A stretch of DNA of 64,000 nt, taken from contig NZ_CP150144.1 in assembly GCF_037963145.1 (NCBI RefSeq), positions 1,302,001 through 1,366,000 of the forward strand. The letters run 5' to 3'. The position numbers and the translations under genes were made by a program. The notes beneath the pieces are model-generated. The model was not told where the DNA came from and did no database searches. It worked only from the letters and a program-made list of their open reading frames with translations. This document shows positions 35,015 to 44,552 of the stretch, in pieces (the stretch's first letter is position 1; every line of letters begins with the position of its first letter). Origin of the DNA: Oceanobacillus sp. FSL K6-2867 (GTDB lineage Bacteria > Bacillota > Bacilli > Bacillales > Amphibacillaceae).

Positions 35015-35249
35015 CTACGAATGATTACCAGTAATCAATAATTCCCCATCCTTAATATTCATTTCTTTAGTATGTAATTCGTTAACAAGGTCATAATTTG
35101 AAAAAAACCGGCATATTTCTCCTCACTAAATAGTTGTGCCGTTTCGGCGTGAACTGTGGGTTAGACAAACCGAAAACAGCCAAAATAGTAATCGTATTCA
35201 AAAGTAAATACTTATGAATTTTTTTGTAATCCACCGATTTAATCTCCAT
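35015..35249 (-). pseudogene. Remnant of a small secreted-protein gene with frameshifts
   Basis: From ATG 35249 the minus strand encodes MEIKSVDYKKIHKYLLLNTI and a hydrophobic run, a good signal peptide. Its natural continuation PTVHA-ETAQLFSEEKYAGFF, with an ideal signal-peptidase site after VHA, lies in a shifted frame, and the last part (SNYDLVNELHTKEMNIKDGE, then LLITGNHS and TAG) in another. Two single-base losses, one in a T-run, would join the pieces into about 78 codons. No ribosome site is visible. Plausible but not certain. Confidence 0.4.
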
Positions 35250-35383
35250 TGAAATTGCGTTTTTAACTTAGTTTTAATAATATAGATTATTTTCTAACGA
35301 TTCAATAGTTTTTTATTTCTCTATCTCTTTCTTTTTTAATTATACTTTTCGTTTCAGTTGCAATATGTAAAGAGATTCAAAAA

Positions 35384-35418
35384 AAACAAGCTCTATTCTC
35401 AAAGGAAATGGCTTGTTT
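35384..35418 (-). terminator. Hairpin after the alpha/beta hydrolase gene
   Basis: AAACAAGC and GCTTGTTT arms with a long AT-rich loop; the minus strand then runs into Ts. Confidence 0.5.
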
Positions 35419-35527
35419 ACGTTTTATCTATATTTAATGCAATGTTTATAACAACTTACTTAAGTCAAACCATTTGAGAATCCTATCGTTAAGGGTTGGG
35501 GTTCCTCCCCCTCTCATAAATTAATAA

Positions 35528-36355
35528 TTAGGACTTCTTAAAAAACCCGAGTATCTCCTCCGTAACAGCTTCAGACTTCTCTTCCGTAATTAAATGGCCA
35601 GTCTTTTCATAAGCAATTAATTCGGCATTTGGTAGGTCACCATTTAATTTCGTCCCAATATGAAAGGGCACTACTTTATCTTCCCTTCCCCAAATTAATA
35701 AGACGGGCTTATTTATATTCTTAAGCTGTTCACTCGTTAAGTCACCTTCTCGGTAGCGCAATAAACGCATCATCGATTTATTAAAATTTTTCTCTTTTAA
35801 TGGACGGCCAAATTCTTCAATGAGCTCCTTAGTGATTAGGGTCTGATCATACAACACATTTTTTAAATTATCTGGAACAGATTTTTTGTTCAGCACATAG
35901 TTGACTGCAATTTCACAAAAAGGCAGATAAGAACAGTAGCGTTGCCATCGTTTTGCTTTCTCTAGATAGCCTGAGCTTGATAAAAGTACAAGTTTATCTA
36001 TTCTTTCCGGTATTATCTTGGTTGTATATAATGCAATTTGGCCACCCATGGAATGGCCAACTAAAAAAACCTTGTCCAGTTGAAAATGTTCAATACAAGC
36101 GGCAATCAATCTTCCATAATTCTCATAGGTATAAATGAATGATGTTGATTTTTCACTTCTGCCGAACCCTGGCAGATCAATTGCTATGATTGAAAAATGT
36201 TCTGAGAGAAGAGGAATGATTCTGCGAAAAGTGTAAACCGATGATACAAAGCCATGAATAAAAATAATTGGCGGCTTATGATTAAGTTCATATTCACAAT
36301 AAATATTCATATTTAATAAGCTTATTATTTCTTTATTGTACGTAGAAGTTTTCAA
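35528..36355 (-). CDS. Alpha/beta hydrolase
   Basis: 275 residues. The nucleophile elbow GHSMGG lies near residue 97, the oxyanion motif IFIHGF near 32, the catalytic acid region WGREDKVVPFHIG near 225 and the final histidine in KTGHLITEE near 254, so the triad is complete. No signal peptide; the protein is probably cytoplasmic. The substrate could be an ester, thioester or C-C bond and cannot be told from sequence. Monocistronic. Confidence 0.85.
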   Translation of the reverse strand: MKTSTYNKEIISLLNMNIYCEYELNHKPPIIFIHGFVSSVYTFRRIIPLLSEHFSIIAIDLPGFGRSEKSTSFIYTYENYGRLIAACIEHFQLDKVFLVGHSMGGQIALYTTKIIPERIDKLVLLSSSGYLEKAKRWQRYCSYLPFCEIAVNYVLNKKSVPDNLKNVLYDQTLITKELIEEFGRPLKEKNFNKSMMRLLRYREGDLTSEQLKNINKPVLLIWGREDKVVPFHIGTKLNGDLPNAELIAYEKTGHLITEEKSEAVTEEILGFFKKS

Positions 36356-36463
36356 ATTTTCCTCACCAACCGTATTTAGTCTCCAGGTTAGTATTAGAAA
36401 AATGTCATATAAACATGTACTGGAGGTGAGGTGTTTTCCTAATTTAAACGTATGTATACTTTT

Positions 36464-37000
36464 TTATTTCGTATAGCGGTTCGCATAGGAACTTGCAACA
36501 TAAGATTCCGGCTTGATTTTCGGTTCTATTCCCAACGACTCCATTCTTGAAACCATTTCATTAACAAATATTTTTGTTTTATTTTTCCGATCGGAACCGA
36601 TGTCAATATGACCTTCAATTGTAAATGAAGCGCCCTTATAAATGTTTGGCAAAATGATATCAATTAGCTGCTCTTTCTTTTCCTCACTGAACATCGATAC
36701 CACTTCTTCGGTTAACGTTGTTTCATAGGAAATACGTTCATGTAAATTCATCATTTTCCTTGGAATAATAACCTTTCGGATACACGCCCAAGCACCCTTT
36801 GTTTCACAGTGAATCACAATTCCTGTAATAAATCGTGTATAGCTGGAATGCACTTGCGAATCTGTTCCAAACATTAATTTATAGTTGCCATTTCGTTCCT
36901 TTTCCATAAATCGTTTAATATGCTGAAACACTTGATGGAAAGTCATATTTCTTTGGCTTAGATTCTGAAATGAAAAATCATATACATGTAATTTTGCCAT
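36464..37000 (-). CDS. ykuK: YkuK-like RNase H-fold protein (DUF458)
   Basis: About 178 residues. The DUF458 signature LMFGTDSQVHSSYTRFITGIV near residue 44 and the following ACIRKVIIPRKMMNLHERI match Bacillus YkuK, an RNase H-like fold protein of unknown function. The ORF opens at 37051, but GGAGG lies upstream of ATG 37000 and the extra 17 residues have no ribosome site. It stands alone between intergenic gaps. Confidence 0.85.
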   Translation of the reverse strand: MAKLHVYDFSFQNLSQRNMTFHQVFQHIKRFMEKERNGNYKLMFGTDSQVHSSYTRFITGIVIHCETKGAWACIRKVIIPRKMMNLHERISYETTLTEEVVSMFSEEKKEQLIDIILPNIYKGASFTIEGHIDIGSDRKNKTKIFVNEMVSRMESLGIEPKIKPESYVASSYANRYTK

Positions 37001-37222
37001 ATGATTAACGATTCCTCCTTTAGGATTGAAGCGTTTCCTTTTGCAAGACATGTCAATAATTTTTACAATATCTATTACTAAATAAATGCAGGTTCCTCCG
37101 CTTATATTCTAATTATAACCAACAGGTTTTGTAAAAAGTCTAAAGAAAATGTAAAGATTTATCATAGATGGAATTGGAATTAAGATCCACCTTCAAAACT
37201 ATAGGGAAAACTTTGGAGCATA

Positions 37223-37276
37223 AAAAAGTGCCATTTTCTCGATGCTTTTGAAAGACTACTGGAGAATGGCACTTTT
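37223..37276 (-). terminator. Terminator after the PLP enzyme gene
   Basis: AAAAGTGCCATTTTCTC and GAGAATGGCACTTTT form a long stem with one looped base and end in a T-run on the minus strand. Confidence 0.75.
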
Positions 37277-37294
37277 GAGGAGATATAGATTTTT

Positions 37295-38575
37295 TTAATT
37301 ACTATTTTCCGCGATCAATCGCGTTACTTCAAGGAATTTATCAATATCACCAGGTGTATGACAGTGAATAGGTGATACACGAACAATAGCATCTAGTTTT
37401 ACAGCTCCCAGTATTCTTTTCGAATAATGGCTGCTAGATTCCCTTGCATATACTAAAATATTATTTTCTCCATATTTTTGGACAGCATCTGGACAAGAAA
37501 TATTATCAAAAGTTAATGCTAATATTAAGTCTTGAGTTTTACCATTAGCTTTTTCAAAATGAACCGTGACATTTGGAATATCTTTTATACCAATTACTTG
37601 AGAAGTCCCATTAATCAACCGGTTTAGAATTGCTTGTTCTTGTAAATGGATTCGATTCATTCCTTCAACGATTAATGTCCTCCGGTCATCAGATGAATTG
37701 AAGTAACGGCCAATTTCGCAAATATAGTTGATTATTTTTGTAAAACTAGCGAAATTGGATGGTGTTGTACTACCTACATTCCAATTATCTTGATCTGTAG
37801 CCAATAAACGATGATGCGGAAAGGAAGCAATACGATCTGAAAGGTACGCAAATCCAACGCCACGATTGCCAAACATTTTATAAGGTGCAATATTAAGTGC
37901 GTCTATTTCCCAATCCTCAACATCTATTACCCCATGAGGAGCTCCTTGTACACCATCAACAACAATAATTGTCTGCGGATTTTTTTCTTTTATTTCTGCT
38001 GCATATTTTTTAATATTATGCATCGCCCCTGTAATATTTGAAGTTAAGATAACAGAAACTAATACGGTTTGATCATCGACTAAATCTACTATATTACGAA
38101 TTGGTATACTTCCTGATACTGGATCTGCATTTGCAACACGTAGTTCATGATTGTATTGTTCAGCTGCGAATTGACAAGCATCATAGGAGGAAGGATGTTC
38201 AATTGCGGTTGTTACAATATTTCCTTGTTTAGAAGCAGCTGCAACGACACTTATTATTTCAAAGATTAATTTTGAGGCTGTTAATGATGTAGCAATGGAT
38301 CCATCTTTCGCATTCAGGAAGAGCCTAATGTCTTGTATACCTTGGTCAATTATTTTCCGAATATCGAGTGCTGTATCATGTGTGCGCTCTGGGCAATCTG
38401 GTAATGCAGTCAAGCGAGCTTGAGCATCCACGACAGATTCTAAACGAAGTGAACCACCAGCATTTTCAAAGAACAGACGATTATTTTCATATGAATCCTG
38501 ATTCAAATATAAAAAACGTGATGCAACAATTTTTTGTAATTGCTTTGGAAAGAATTCTGTGTTACGTTCTGACAT
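37295..38575 (-). CDS. Class V aminotransferase-fold PLP enzyme (cysteine-desulfurase-like)
   Basis: 426 residues. The N-terminal RLFFENAGGSLR near residue 33, the PLP-contact region TTAIEHPSSYDAC near 123, the aspartate VVDGVQGAPHG near 205 and the Schiff-base lysine in LNIAPYKMFGNRGVGF near 232 are visible, matching class V PLP enzymes of the VC1184-like type. No C-terminal IscS cysteine loop is obvious. The substrate is unknown. The next gene upstream is an SDF symporter and the LysR gene diverges, which suggests use of the imported amino or dicarboxylic acid. Confidence 0.8.
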   Translation of the reverse strand: MSERNTEFFPKQLQKIVASRFLYLNQDSYENNRLFFENAGGSLRLESVVDAQARLTALPDCPERTHDTALDIRKIIDQGIQDIRLFLNAKDGSIATSLTASKLIFEIISVVAAASKQGNIVTTAIEHPSSYDACQFAAEQYNHELRVANADPVSGSIPIRNIVDLVDDQTVLVSVILTSNITGAMHNIKKYAAEIKEKNPQTIIVVDGVQGAPHGVIDVEDWEIDALNIAPYKMFGNRGVGFAYLSDRIASFPHHRLLATDQDNWNVGSTTPSNFASFTKIINYICEIGRYFNSSDDRRTLIVEGMNRIHLQEQAILNRLINGTSQVIGIKDIPNVTVHFEKANGKTQDLILALTFDNISCPDAVQKYGENNILVYARESSSHYSKRILGAVKLDAIVRVSPIHCHTPGDIDKFLEVTRLIAENSN

Positions 38576-38602
38576 AAAAACACGACCTTTTCTAAAATTA
38601 GA

Positions 38603-39865
38603 TTAAATAACATTTTTTATATCTGTGTTTAATTTATTATTCTTCGCATTGAAGACATCTTCATTTAAATCATTTGTTTTCTTTGCAATAATGGTTGTAC
38701 CATTTAGATCTCCTGCAATATTTAAAGTTGTATGGCCTGTATCAATTACTGGCCAAATTGCTGCTAATATTGGGATAATTAGCAAAGGCATTCCCAAAGC
38801 CTCTAAAAGTACAATCGACATAACAATCCCGGCCCCTCGCACCCCTGCAGCTCCAATGGATAACACTAAACCCAATAAAACAAATTGTAATATTAATCCT
38901 AAACTAATTTCCATGCCATATAGATTTGCTGCGAAAACAGAAATCACACCAATTGCTACGGCAAAACCATCCATATTAACTGTTGCGCCAAACGGGATCG
39001 TGAACCCTGCAGTTTTCTCAGATATACCCAAGTTCTTTTTAGTAACTTGAAGAGATATTGGAATTGTTGCTGAACTAGTTGATGTAGTAAATGCAAAGAG
39101 CATCGATGGATAAATATTTTTGTAAAATTGGATTGGGTTTAATCCTGTAGTAAGCTTTAATAGGATAGGATAAACCACAAGCAGTATAATTCCTAATGCG
39201 ATAAAATCAGCAACTACAAACTTGATAACCGCGGTTAACATGTCTGATCCAAAAGTACCAACTAGGTTTGCAAGTAATGCAAGAATTCCATACGGCGCTA
39301 ATTTAATAATATACTCTGTTAACTTCAACATAATATTGGAGACTTCATTAATAACTTTTGTTGTCATTGGAACCTTGTCCCTTCCAAGGGATACCATTAC
39401 AAGACCAATAAATACAGTAAAAACAATAATTGGCAGCATATCCATCTCGCCTAAGGATTGAAATATATTACTAGGTACCCATGAGAGAAAATGATCCATA
39501 AAGTTAAAATCACTGGATTCAACTTGTTCACCGTGGTCTAAAATGGATTGCATACCTTTACCAGGCTGCAGAATAAGTGCGATGATTACACCGATAGATG
39601 TTGCAATTAGGCTAGTAATAACAAGATATAATAAAAATCCACCCCCAACTTTACCAACAGATTTGGCGTCCTTCATTTTTAATATACCAGCCAAAATAGA
39701 AGTAATTACTAATGGAATAATTAACATTTGCAATAAACGAATGAATAATGTTCCAAATGGTTCGAGATATTTTACATTATCTCTTAAAATAATACCTAAA
39801 ATAATACCTAAAAATCCGCCTATCGCAATTTGTGTGTATAACGGCATTTTTAACCAACGTTTCAT
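38603..39865 (-). CDS. Dicarboxylate/amino-acid:cation symporter (SDF family)
   Basis: 420 residues with eight membrane helices plus two re-entrant hairpins. Motifs are the serine-rich hairpin FTTSTSSATIPISLQV near 268, NMDGFAVAIGVISVF near 296 and the substrate-binding WPVIDTGHTTLNIAGDLNG near 375. Related to GltP/GltT and DctA; substrate could be glutamate, aspartate or a C4 acid. It is divergent from a LysR regulator 126 bases away and probably co-transcribed with the PLP enzyme gene 27 bases downstream. Confidence 0.9.
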   Translation of the reverse strand: MKRWLKMPLYTQIAIGGFLGIILGIILRDNVKYLEPFGTLFIRLLQMLIIPLVITSILAGILKMKDAKSVGKVGGGFLLYLVITSLIATSIGVIIALILQPGKGMQSILDHGEQVESSDFNFMDHFLSWVPSNIFQSLGEMDMLPIIVFTVFIGLVMVSLGRDKVPMTTKVINEVSNIMLKLTEYIIKLAPYGILALLANLVGTFGSDMLTAVIKFVVADFIALGIILLVVYPILLKLTTGLNPIQFYKNIYPSMLFAFTTSTSSATIPISLQVTKKNLGISEKTAGFTIPFGATVNMDGFAVAIGVISVFAANLYGMEISLGLILQFVLLGLVLSIGAAGVRGAGIVMSIVLLEALGMPLLIIPILAAIWPVIDTGHTTLNIAGDLNGTTIIAKKTNDLNEDVFNAKNNKLNTDIKNVI

Positions 39866-39991
39866 TGCATCTTCTCCTCCTTTTGTGAAAGCCCTTTCAA
39901 TATTGAAAATTGTAACAAATAATTAAATTATAGTAAAATTAAATTTATAACTATCAATTATTTAAAAAATAGATATTTAAGGGGGGATTTT

Positions 39992-40888
39992 ATGAATCTA
40001 AATCAAATAGAAGCTTTTTTGACTACTATTAGACTTGGAAGTCTTTCAAAAGCAGCGAATTCCTTATATGTATCTCAATCTACTATTAGCCAGCGCCTGC
40101 ACTCTATAGAAAAGGAATATGGAATAGTATTACTTAATCGGGATAGAGGAGTAAAAGGTATTTCTTTAACTAATGAGGGAGAGAGATTCTATCAAATTGC
40201 ATTAGAATATGAATCATTACTATCTGAAGCAAAAAACGTAAAAATGAGAACTGATGAGATGACGATTACTATTGGGGCTGTTGACAGTGTACATAATTAC
40301 ATTTTTAAAGACATGTACAAAACAATTACTAAAGAAGCTTCAACTGTTCGATTGGCCATTCGCACATATCAGTCAAATGAAATTTATTCTTTAATAGAAC
40401 AAAGGAAAGTTGATATTGGATTATCACTGCAAGAACGGATATTGCGTAATATTCGTGTAAAACAATTGTTTACAGAACAGATGGTCCTTATTCAACATAA
40501 AAAAAGGACACCGCAGAATAGGATGATTGCAAATGATAGTTTGCTTGCAGAAAATCAGCTATACATTAACTGGGGAATAAACTATCAAATATGGCATGAA
40601 AAACATTGGGGCTCAGCTTCAAATACCTATATTCAGATTGATACCGCAAAAATGCTGCAGGATCTTTTAATAGAATCCGACCTATGGGCAATTGTTCCAG
40701 TTTCAATTGCTAGAGATTTTTATAAAAGAGGATTAGTCGATGTATTCTTGCTAGAGGACCCACCACCAAATAGAGTATGTTATCTTGTTGAAAGAGAAGG
40801 TGCTAATAAATATTCACAGCAGGTAAGTAATATTATTTTTCGTTCCATGCCAAAAACAGAAAGAATTGTTCATCCCTGGAATGATTAA
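39992..40888 (+). CDS. LysR-type transcription regulator
   Basis: 298 residues. An N-terminal HTH (MNLNQIEAFLTTIRLGSLSKAANSL, with SQSTISQRLHSIE as recognition helix) is followed by a periplasmic-binding-like effector domain at about 85-290. It diverges from the symporter gene, the common arrangement for a LysR regulator of its neighbour. A GGGGGG-type ribosome site lies before ATG 39992. The inducer is not known. Confidence 0.9.
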   Translation: MNLNQIEAFLTTIRLGSLSKAANSLYVSQSTISQRLHSIEKEYGIVLLNRDRGVKGISLTNEGERFYQIALEYESLLSEAKNVKMRTDEMTITIGAVDSVHNYIFKDMYKTITKEASTVRLAIRTYQSNEIYSLIEQRKVDIGLSLQERILRNIRVKQLFTEQMVLIQHKKRTPQNRMIANDSLLAENQLYINWGINYQIWHEKHWGSASNTYIQIDTAKMLQDLLIESDLWAIVPVSIARDFYKRGLVDVFLLEDPPPNRVCYLVEREGANKYSQQVSNIIFRSMPKTERIVHPWND

Positions 40889-40999
40889 CAATAAAGAACC
40901 TTGGCAGCCGGAAGATTTTAGTCATTCCCCCTATGTGCTGTGAGACTAATGTACTCGGGAATTAGTATAAAAGTTTAATTAGCAAGGAGAGAGATTCCA

Positions 41000-41167
41000 T
41001 TGAGATGCGGAGAAAAATGCTTTCACGTAAAAATAGAGCAGGATGGAAAACAACTCATTAAATCTATTAATGCCCGTACACCTGCAGAAGCTAGAAAAAC
41101 AATTCGGCAAGAATACGGTTTAAGTGCATCTGTTATATCTGTCCGAAAATGGAAAAATAACCGCTGA
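41000..41167 (+). CDS. Small conserved-looking 55-residue protein
   Basis: A 55-codon frame starting at TTG 41000 behind AAGGAGAG. It encodes a compact basic protein with two Cys near the N-terminus (RCGEKCFHV) and the even mixture RTPAEARKTIRQEYGLSASV that looks like a real folded small protein. No family is named. The strong ribosome site, 10 bases away, is the main evidence. Upstream is the LysR gene, with a separate leader. Confidence 0.55.
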   Translation: MRCGEKCFHVKIEQDGKQLIKSINARTPAEARKTIRQEYGLSASVISVRKWKNNR

Positions 41168-41402
41168 ATTATCGTTGGTAGTAATCTATAGAGCATTAGC
41201 TCAGTATTATAACAAAATAATAAGATCATGCTTGTCTCTTCAAATGGAAATTCTAAATGACTTAAGAAGAAGCTCCTTCATAGAAAATGTAGTCTGAAAA
41301 TGTTTTAATCCTCCCCAATCGGGAACCGAACAATAACATTGGCTAACACTTTTAGCCTGTTTTTTCATAGCATGTCACTATTTCAAACAAGGAGGAGTTT
41401 TG

Positions 41403-41828
41403 ATGTCAACACTTCAAGAAATAATGACGGAAGATGTCGTAACTGCTAAGCCAAATGATGATCTGCTAACATTGGCAAAGGAAATGGAAAGAAACGATGT
41501 AGGTTTTCTGCCGATTCTAGATGACAAATTTCTAGGTGTAGTTACGGACAGGGATATTGTAGTTAAAGGTCTAGCAAAGGATTCTGATTACAGTAATGTG
41601 GAAGCACAGCAAATTATGACAGAGAAGGTTGTTACGGGCTATTCAAATATGGAGGTGGAGGAAGCATCCCGACTTATGCAAAGTCATCAAATTTCCCGTC
41701 TGATGGTAGTGGATAATGACCAACTAAAAGGTATCGTTTCATTAGGTGATATGGCCATAACTGGTAAAGACCGTACCGAAAAGGCTGCAGAAGATGCATT
41801 AAATAAAATTAAGAAGCCCAGCCATTAA
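41403..41828 (+). CDS. Two-CBS-domain protein (YhcV-like)
   Basis: About 141 residues with two CBS domains (LGVVTDRDIVVKG near 45 and LKGIVSLGDMAI near 110), the same architecture as the protein at 25883-26320. A role as adenylate-sensing regulator is a family inference. GGAGGAG lies 6 bases before ATG 41403; a TTG just upstream is less likely. A strong terminator follows. Confidence 0.88.
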   Translation: MSTLQEIMTEDVVTAKPNDDLLTLAKEMERNDVGFLPILDDKFLGVVTDRDIVVKGLAKDSDYSNVEAQQIMTEKVVTGYSNMEVEEASRLMQSHQISRLMVVDNDQLKGIVSLGDMAITGKDRTEKAAEDALNKIKKPSH

Positions 41829-41863
41829 TGAAATAGCAAGATGGAAAAGTTAACTCGTAATTT

Positions 41864-41910
41864 AAAGGAAGCCTCTTATCATTCAGAACGAATGATAAGA
41901 GGCTTCCTTT
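41864..41910. terminator. Strong bidirectional terminator
   Basis: AAGGAAGCCTCTTATCATTC and GAATGATAAGAGGCTTCCTT form a perfect 20-base stem with a 5-base loop. Confidence 0.9.
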
Positions 41911-42047
41911 TTACTTTCGTTTTATTTATCTCGATAACATTCAGCTAATGTTTGAAACAAATATGGAATAACTGATAGCAATTACCCGGCCTTTACAGAA
42001 CAAGCAAATAGTTCACATAATGATTATTCATATGCCTGAAATCATCG

Positions 42048-43130
42048 TTAAGTTTCTGGATTATCATCCAAAGACAGAATAAAATCCACCAGCACATCCT
42101 GATATTCTTTTACCGAATTGACATAGACCATTTCATTCTCTCCATGCCAGTCACTGCCAACAGGGCCAAATTCTACTGCTGAACCTCCGTACAAGGTGAA
42201 AAACTGACCATCGTTGGAACCATGCTGACCGAAAATGGATACTTTTTCTAGTTCAGTGATTCGTTTAATGGACTCTTCCAATGCTTCCACATAAGGATTT
42301 TCTGCTTTTGTTTTGACCGGATTATTGCTGTTATGGGTTGTTATAGTGCCATCTGTTATTGTCTGAATCTGATGAACGATTTCCTCGGGAGATTGGTCTG
42401 GCAGATATCGGATATCAAGAGACATTTTACATAGATCTGGTACTTTATTATAGACGGTTCCTCCTTGCACCTTCGCGAGATTGATAGAAGGCTGCGTAAA
42501 CATTGGGGAACTTTCTTGTGCAAAAGGAAGCTCTAAAATTTCTTCATAAAGACTAATTGCTTTGGTTATTGCGTTCATGCCTTCCCATGGACGACTTCCG
42601 TGGGCTGATTTCCCCTTGACGTTGATATCAAGCTGAAGTACTCCTTTGGATTGGATAGCAATCCCCATATTTGTTGGTTCACCACAAATAATAAAATCTC
42701 CCAAATAGCCTTTGTCTGTTAAATATTTGGTTCCGTTGATGCCACCGGTCTCTTCGTCTGGAACGATTTGAAGCATAATCCTGGATGTTAAGTCCGTGTC
42801 TTTTAATTGTGCTACTGCCGCCATGGAGGATGCCACTCCTGCTTTCATATCGACTGCCCCGCGGCCATACATTTTTCCGTCCTTAATATAGGGTTGGAAC
42901 TGTCTTTCCTCTGCTTCAATGACATCGATATGTCCGTTTAATACGATCGTATCATTACCTTGGCCAATTTCGCAAACCAGCATGTGAAACCCGTTATTTT
43001 CTAAATTTTTCACGGTGAGACCTTGTTCTGTTAACCATTTTTCACAATAAGCAATCGCTTCATTCGCCCCTGATTTTGTAGAGCTGTCTATTTTTATAAG
43101 TTCTTCTAATAAGGGGGTTGGATCGCCCAT
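42048..43130 (-). CDS. M20-family ArgE/DapE-type peptidase
   Basis: About 360 residues. Metal-binding motifs are NGHIDVIEAEE near residue 73, GRGAVDMKAGV near 98, DEETGG near 139 and the late HGSNDGQFFT near 315 (dimerisation domain in between, near 170-280). Members hydrolyse acyl-amino acids or short peptides with two zinc ions. The ORF opens at 43178, but GGAGGG lies 6 bases before ATG 43130. The gene follows the ATP-grasp gene by 50 bases and is probably co-transcribed, which suggests a make-and-break pair acting on one amide-linked metabolite. Substrate unknown. Confidence 0.87.
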   Translation of the reverse strand: MGDPTPLLEELIKIDSSTKSGANEAIAYCEKWLTEQGLTVKNLENNGFHMLVCEIGQGNDTIVLNGHIDVIEAEERQFQPYIKDGKMYGRGAVDMKAGVASSMAAVAQLKDTDLTSRIMLQIVPDEETGGINGTKYLTDKGYLGDFIICGEPTNMGIAIQSKGVLQLDINVKGKSAHGSRPWEGMNAITKAISLYEEILELPFAQESSPMFTQPSINLAKVQGGTVYNKVPDLCKMSLDIRYLPDQSPEEIVHQIQTITDGTITTHNSNNPVKTKAENPYVEALEESIKRITELEKVSIFGQHGSNDGQFFTLYGGSAVEFGPVGSDWHGENEMVYVNSVKEYQDVLVDFILSLDDNPET

Positions 43131-43180
43131 TTTATCCCTCCTGCATTTTTTAAGTTTGATTAAATGTTTTACTTTCAATG

Positions 43181-44230
43181 TTATTTTTCAAGTACCTGCA
43201 TCATCTTTTGTTTATTTATCGAAACAACCGTGTCATGTCGCGCTAGCTCAATATCAGATTTTTGATGCAGCCAGTCCTCTTGTACCTCTTTACCGGCGGT
43301 CAGTGCAATGATTGCAGCTGGAATATCTGCTCCTGCTAAATGGGTAAATGCATAACCGCCGCCAAATCGGGGATTGATATCAATAACGTAATAAGCGGTA
43401 CCATTGAAATAGATATCCGTGTTCATATAGCCTGCATGGCCAAATCTTTTACCTAATTGCTCTGCGATGTCTGTTAATTCCGGGATATTTACTGTAATGC
43501 ACCGGTCAATATCTCCGCCTCTCATATCTAATTGCTTTCGAGCGAACGAAGTTAGAAAGCGGCCATTTAAATCGTTAAACATATCTACGCTAAATTTATC
43601 ACCTTCAATCACTTCCTGAATAATGATATTGTCCTCAGGCTCTTTCGATGTCGCGCCATCCAACTGACTTTCTTTAATTTTTCGAACGGCATGCTGATAG
43701 GCAAATACCATATCCTCTACATTATCGATAATTTCAATACCTATTGAGGCTGATCCATTACGTGGCTTCACGATTAACGGAAAAGATACCTCTTTTTTTT
43801 CCAATGCCTTCTTAGCAGATTCAACATTTAAATAGGAGAGCGGAGTTTTAACGTCCAACGGTTCCAGCAGATCCCAGTATTTCCCCTTGTCTCGTACCTT
43901 TTCAACAATATTTGAATCCGGCGCAAATACGGATACGCCTAACTTATCCAGTTCTTCTTTTTGTGCAGATATTTTAGGCACTTCCCAATCATTTAATGGA
44001 ACAAGACAGTTCACATGATGTTTTTTGCAAATCTCAATTATTGCATCCATATAGTTTGTATCAGTTTGCTCTGGAATTACGTAGTTTTCGTCCCCAGCTT
44101 GGAGTGAAGGGGCATTGTATTCAGGATCAGCGGTAATTATTTTACCGTCGATACCAGCATTTTTTAAAGCATCCTGAAAAAATTCTACAAAGTCTATTCT
44201 TCTTGCTGTTGATGTCAATAAGATGTTCAA
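43181..44230 (-). CDS. ATP-grasp ligase-like enzyme (CarB-like)
   Basis: About 349 residues. A Rossmann-like pre-ATP domain (LNILLTSTARRIDFVEFF) is followed by an ATP-grasp domain (SFPLIVKPRNGSASIGIEI near 140, NIIIQEVIEGDKFSVDMF near 190-210, the metal-binding DINPRFGGGYAFTHLAGAD near 285). Such stand-alone proteins ligate a carboxylate to an amine, as in peptide, PylC-like or carbamoyl-phosphate chemistry. TTG 44230, with GGAG 9 bases upstream, fits the family start; the ORF to 44269 is longer than usual. It lies after the terminator of the pgs-type operon, upstream of an M20 peptidase. Confidence 0.82.
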   Translation of the reverse strand: MNILLTSTARRIDFVEFFQDALKNAGIDGKIITADPEYNAPSLQAGDENYVIPEQTDTNYMDAIIEICKKHHVNCLVPLNDWEVPKISAQKEELDKLGVSVFAPDSNIVEKVRDKGKYWDLLEPLDVKTPLSYLNVESAKKALEKKEVSFPLIVKPRNGSASIGIEIIDNVEDMVFAYQHAVRKIKESQLDGATSKEPEDNIIIQEVIEGDKFSVDMFNDLNGRFLTSFARKQLDMRGGDIDRCITVNIPELTDIAEQLGKRFGHAGYMNTDIYFNGTAYYVIDINPRFGGGYAFTHLAGADIPAAIIALTAGKEVQEDWLHQKSDIELARHDTVVSINKQKMMQVLEK

Positions 44231-44552
44231 TTTGGTCAGCTCCTCGGTTAAATCAGTTGTTAGAATCAAGTTACTAGTATTTACCCGTCCTGTTAAACTT
44301 TAACCTTCCTTTCTAATTCTAATTAGAGGATGCATGTAAACCTAAAACACCAATGGATGGAAGAATAGTTGAAAGTTAAGTAAACAAAATCTGTCTCAAA
44401 AGCCATACAATAATGAAATCCCTCGTACTATAAACAGATTTTGTATTTGCATTTGTTAATGAGGAGTTGAAAAAAGAGGCCTCCCAAAAGTTTAATGAAC
44501 TCATGGAAAACCTCTATTTTATATCAACTAAACTAACTTTCAATTTTCAACC
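44231..44552. other. Intergenic region between capD/ggt and ATP-grasp genes
   Basis: It holds the terminator at 44473-44518 and presumably the ATP-grasp promoter, but no clear gene. Confidence 0.7.
44473..44518 (-). terminator. Terminator after the pgs-like operon
   Basis: On the minus strand an imperfect stem with AGAGG/CCTCT ends and AGTT/AACT core is followed by TTTTTTC. A 26-base part (44476-44501) matches 24 of 26 bases at 57253-57278. Confidence 0.6.

Larger units (their letters stand above)
34982..35527. other. Intergenic region with gene remnant
   Basis: Apart from the remnant at 35015-35249 and the hairpin at 35384-35418, this 546-base stretch shows no gene. Confidence 0.6.
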
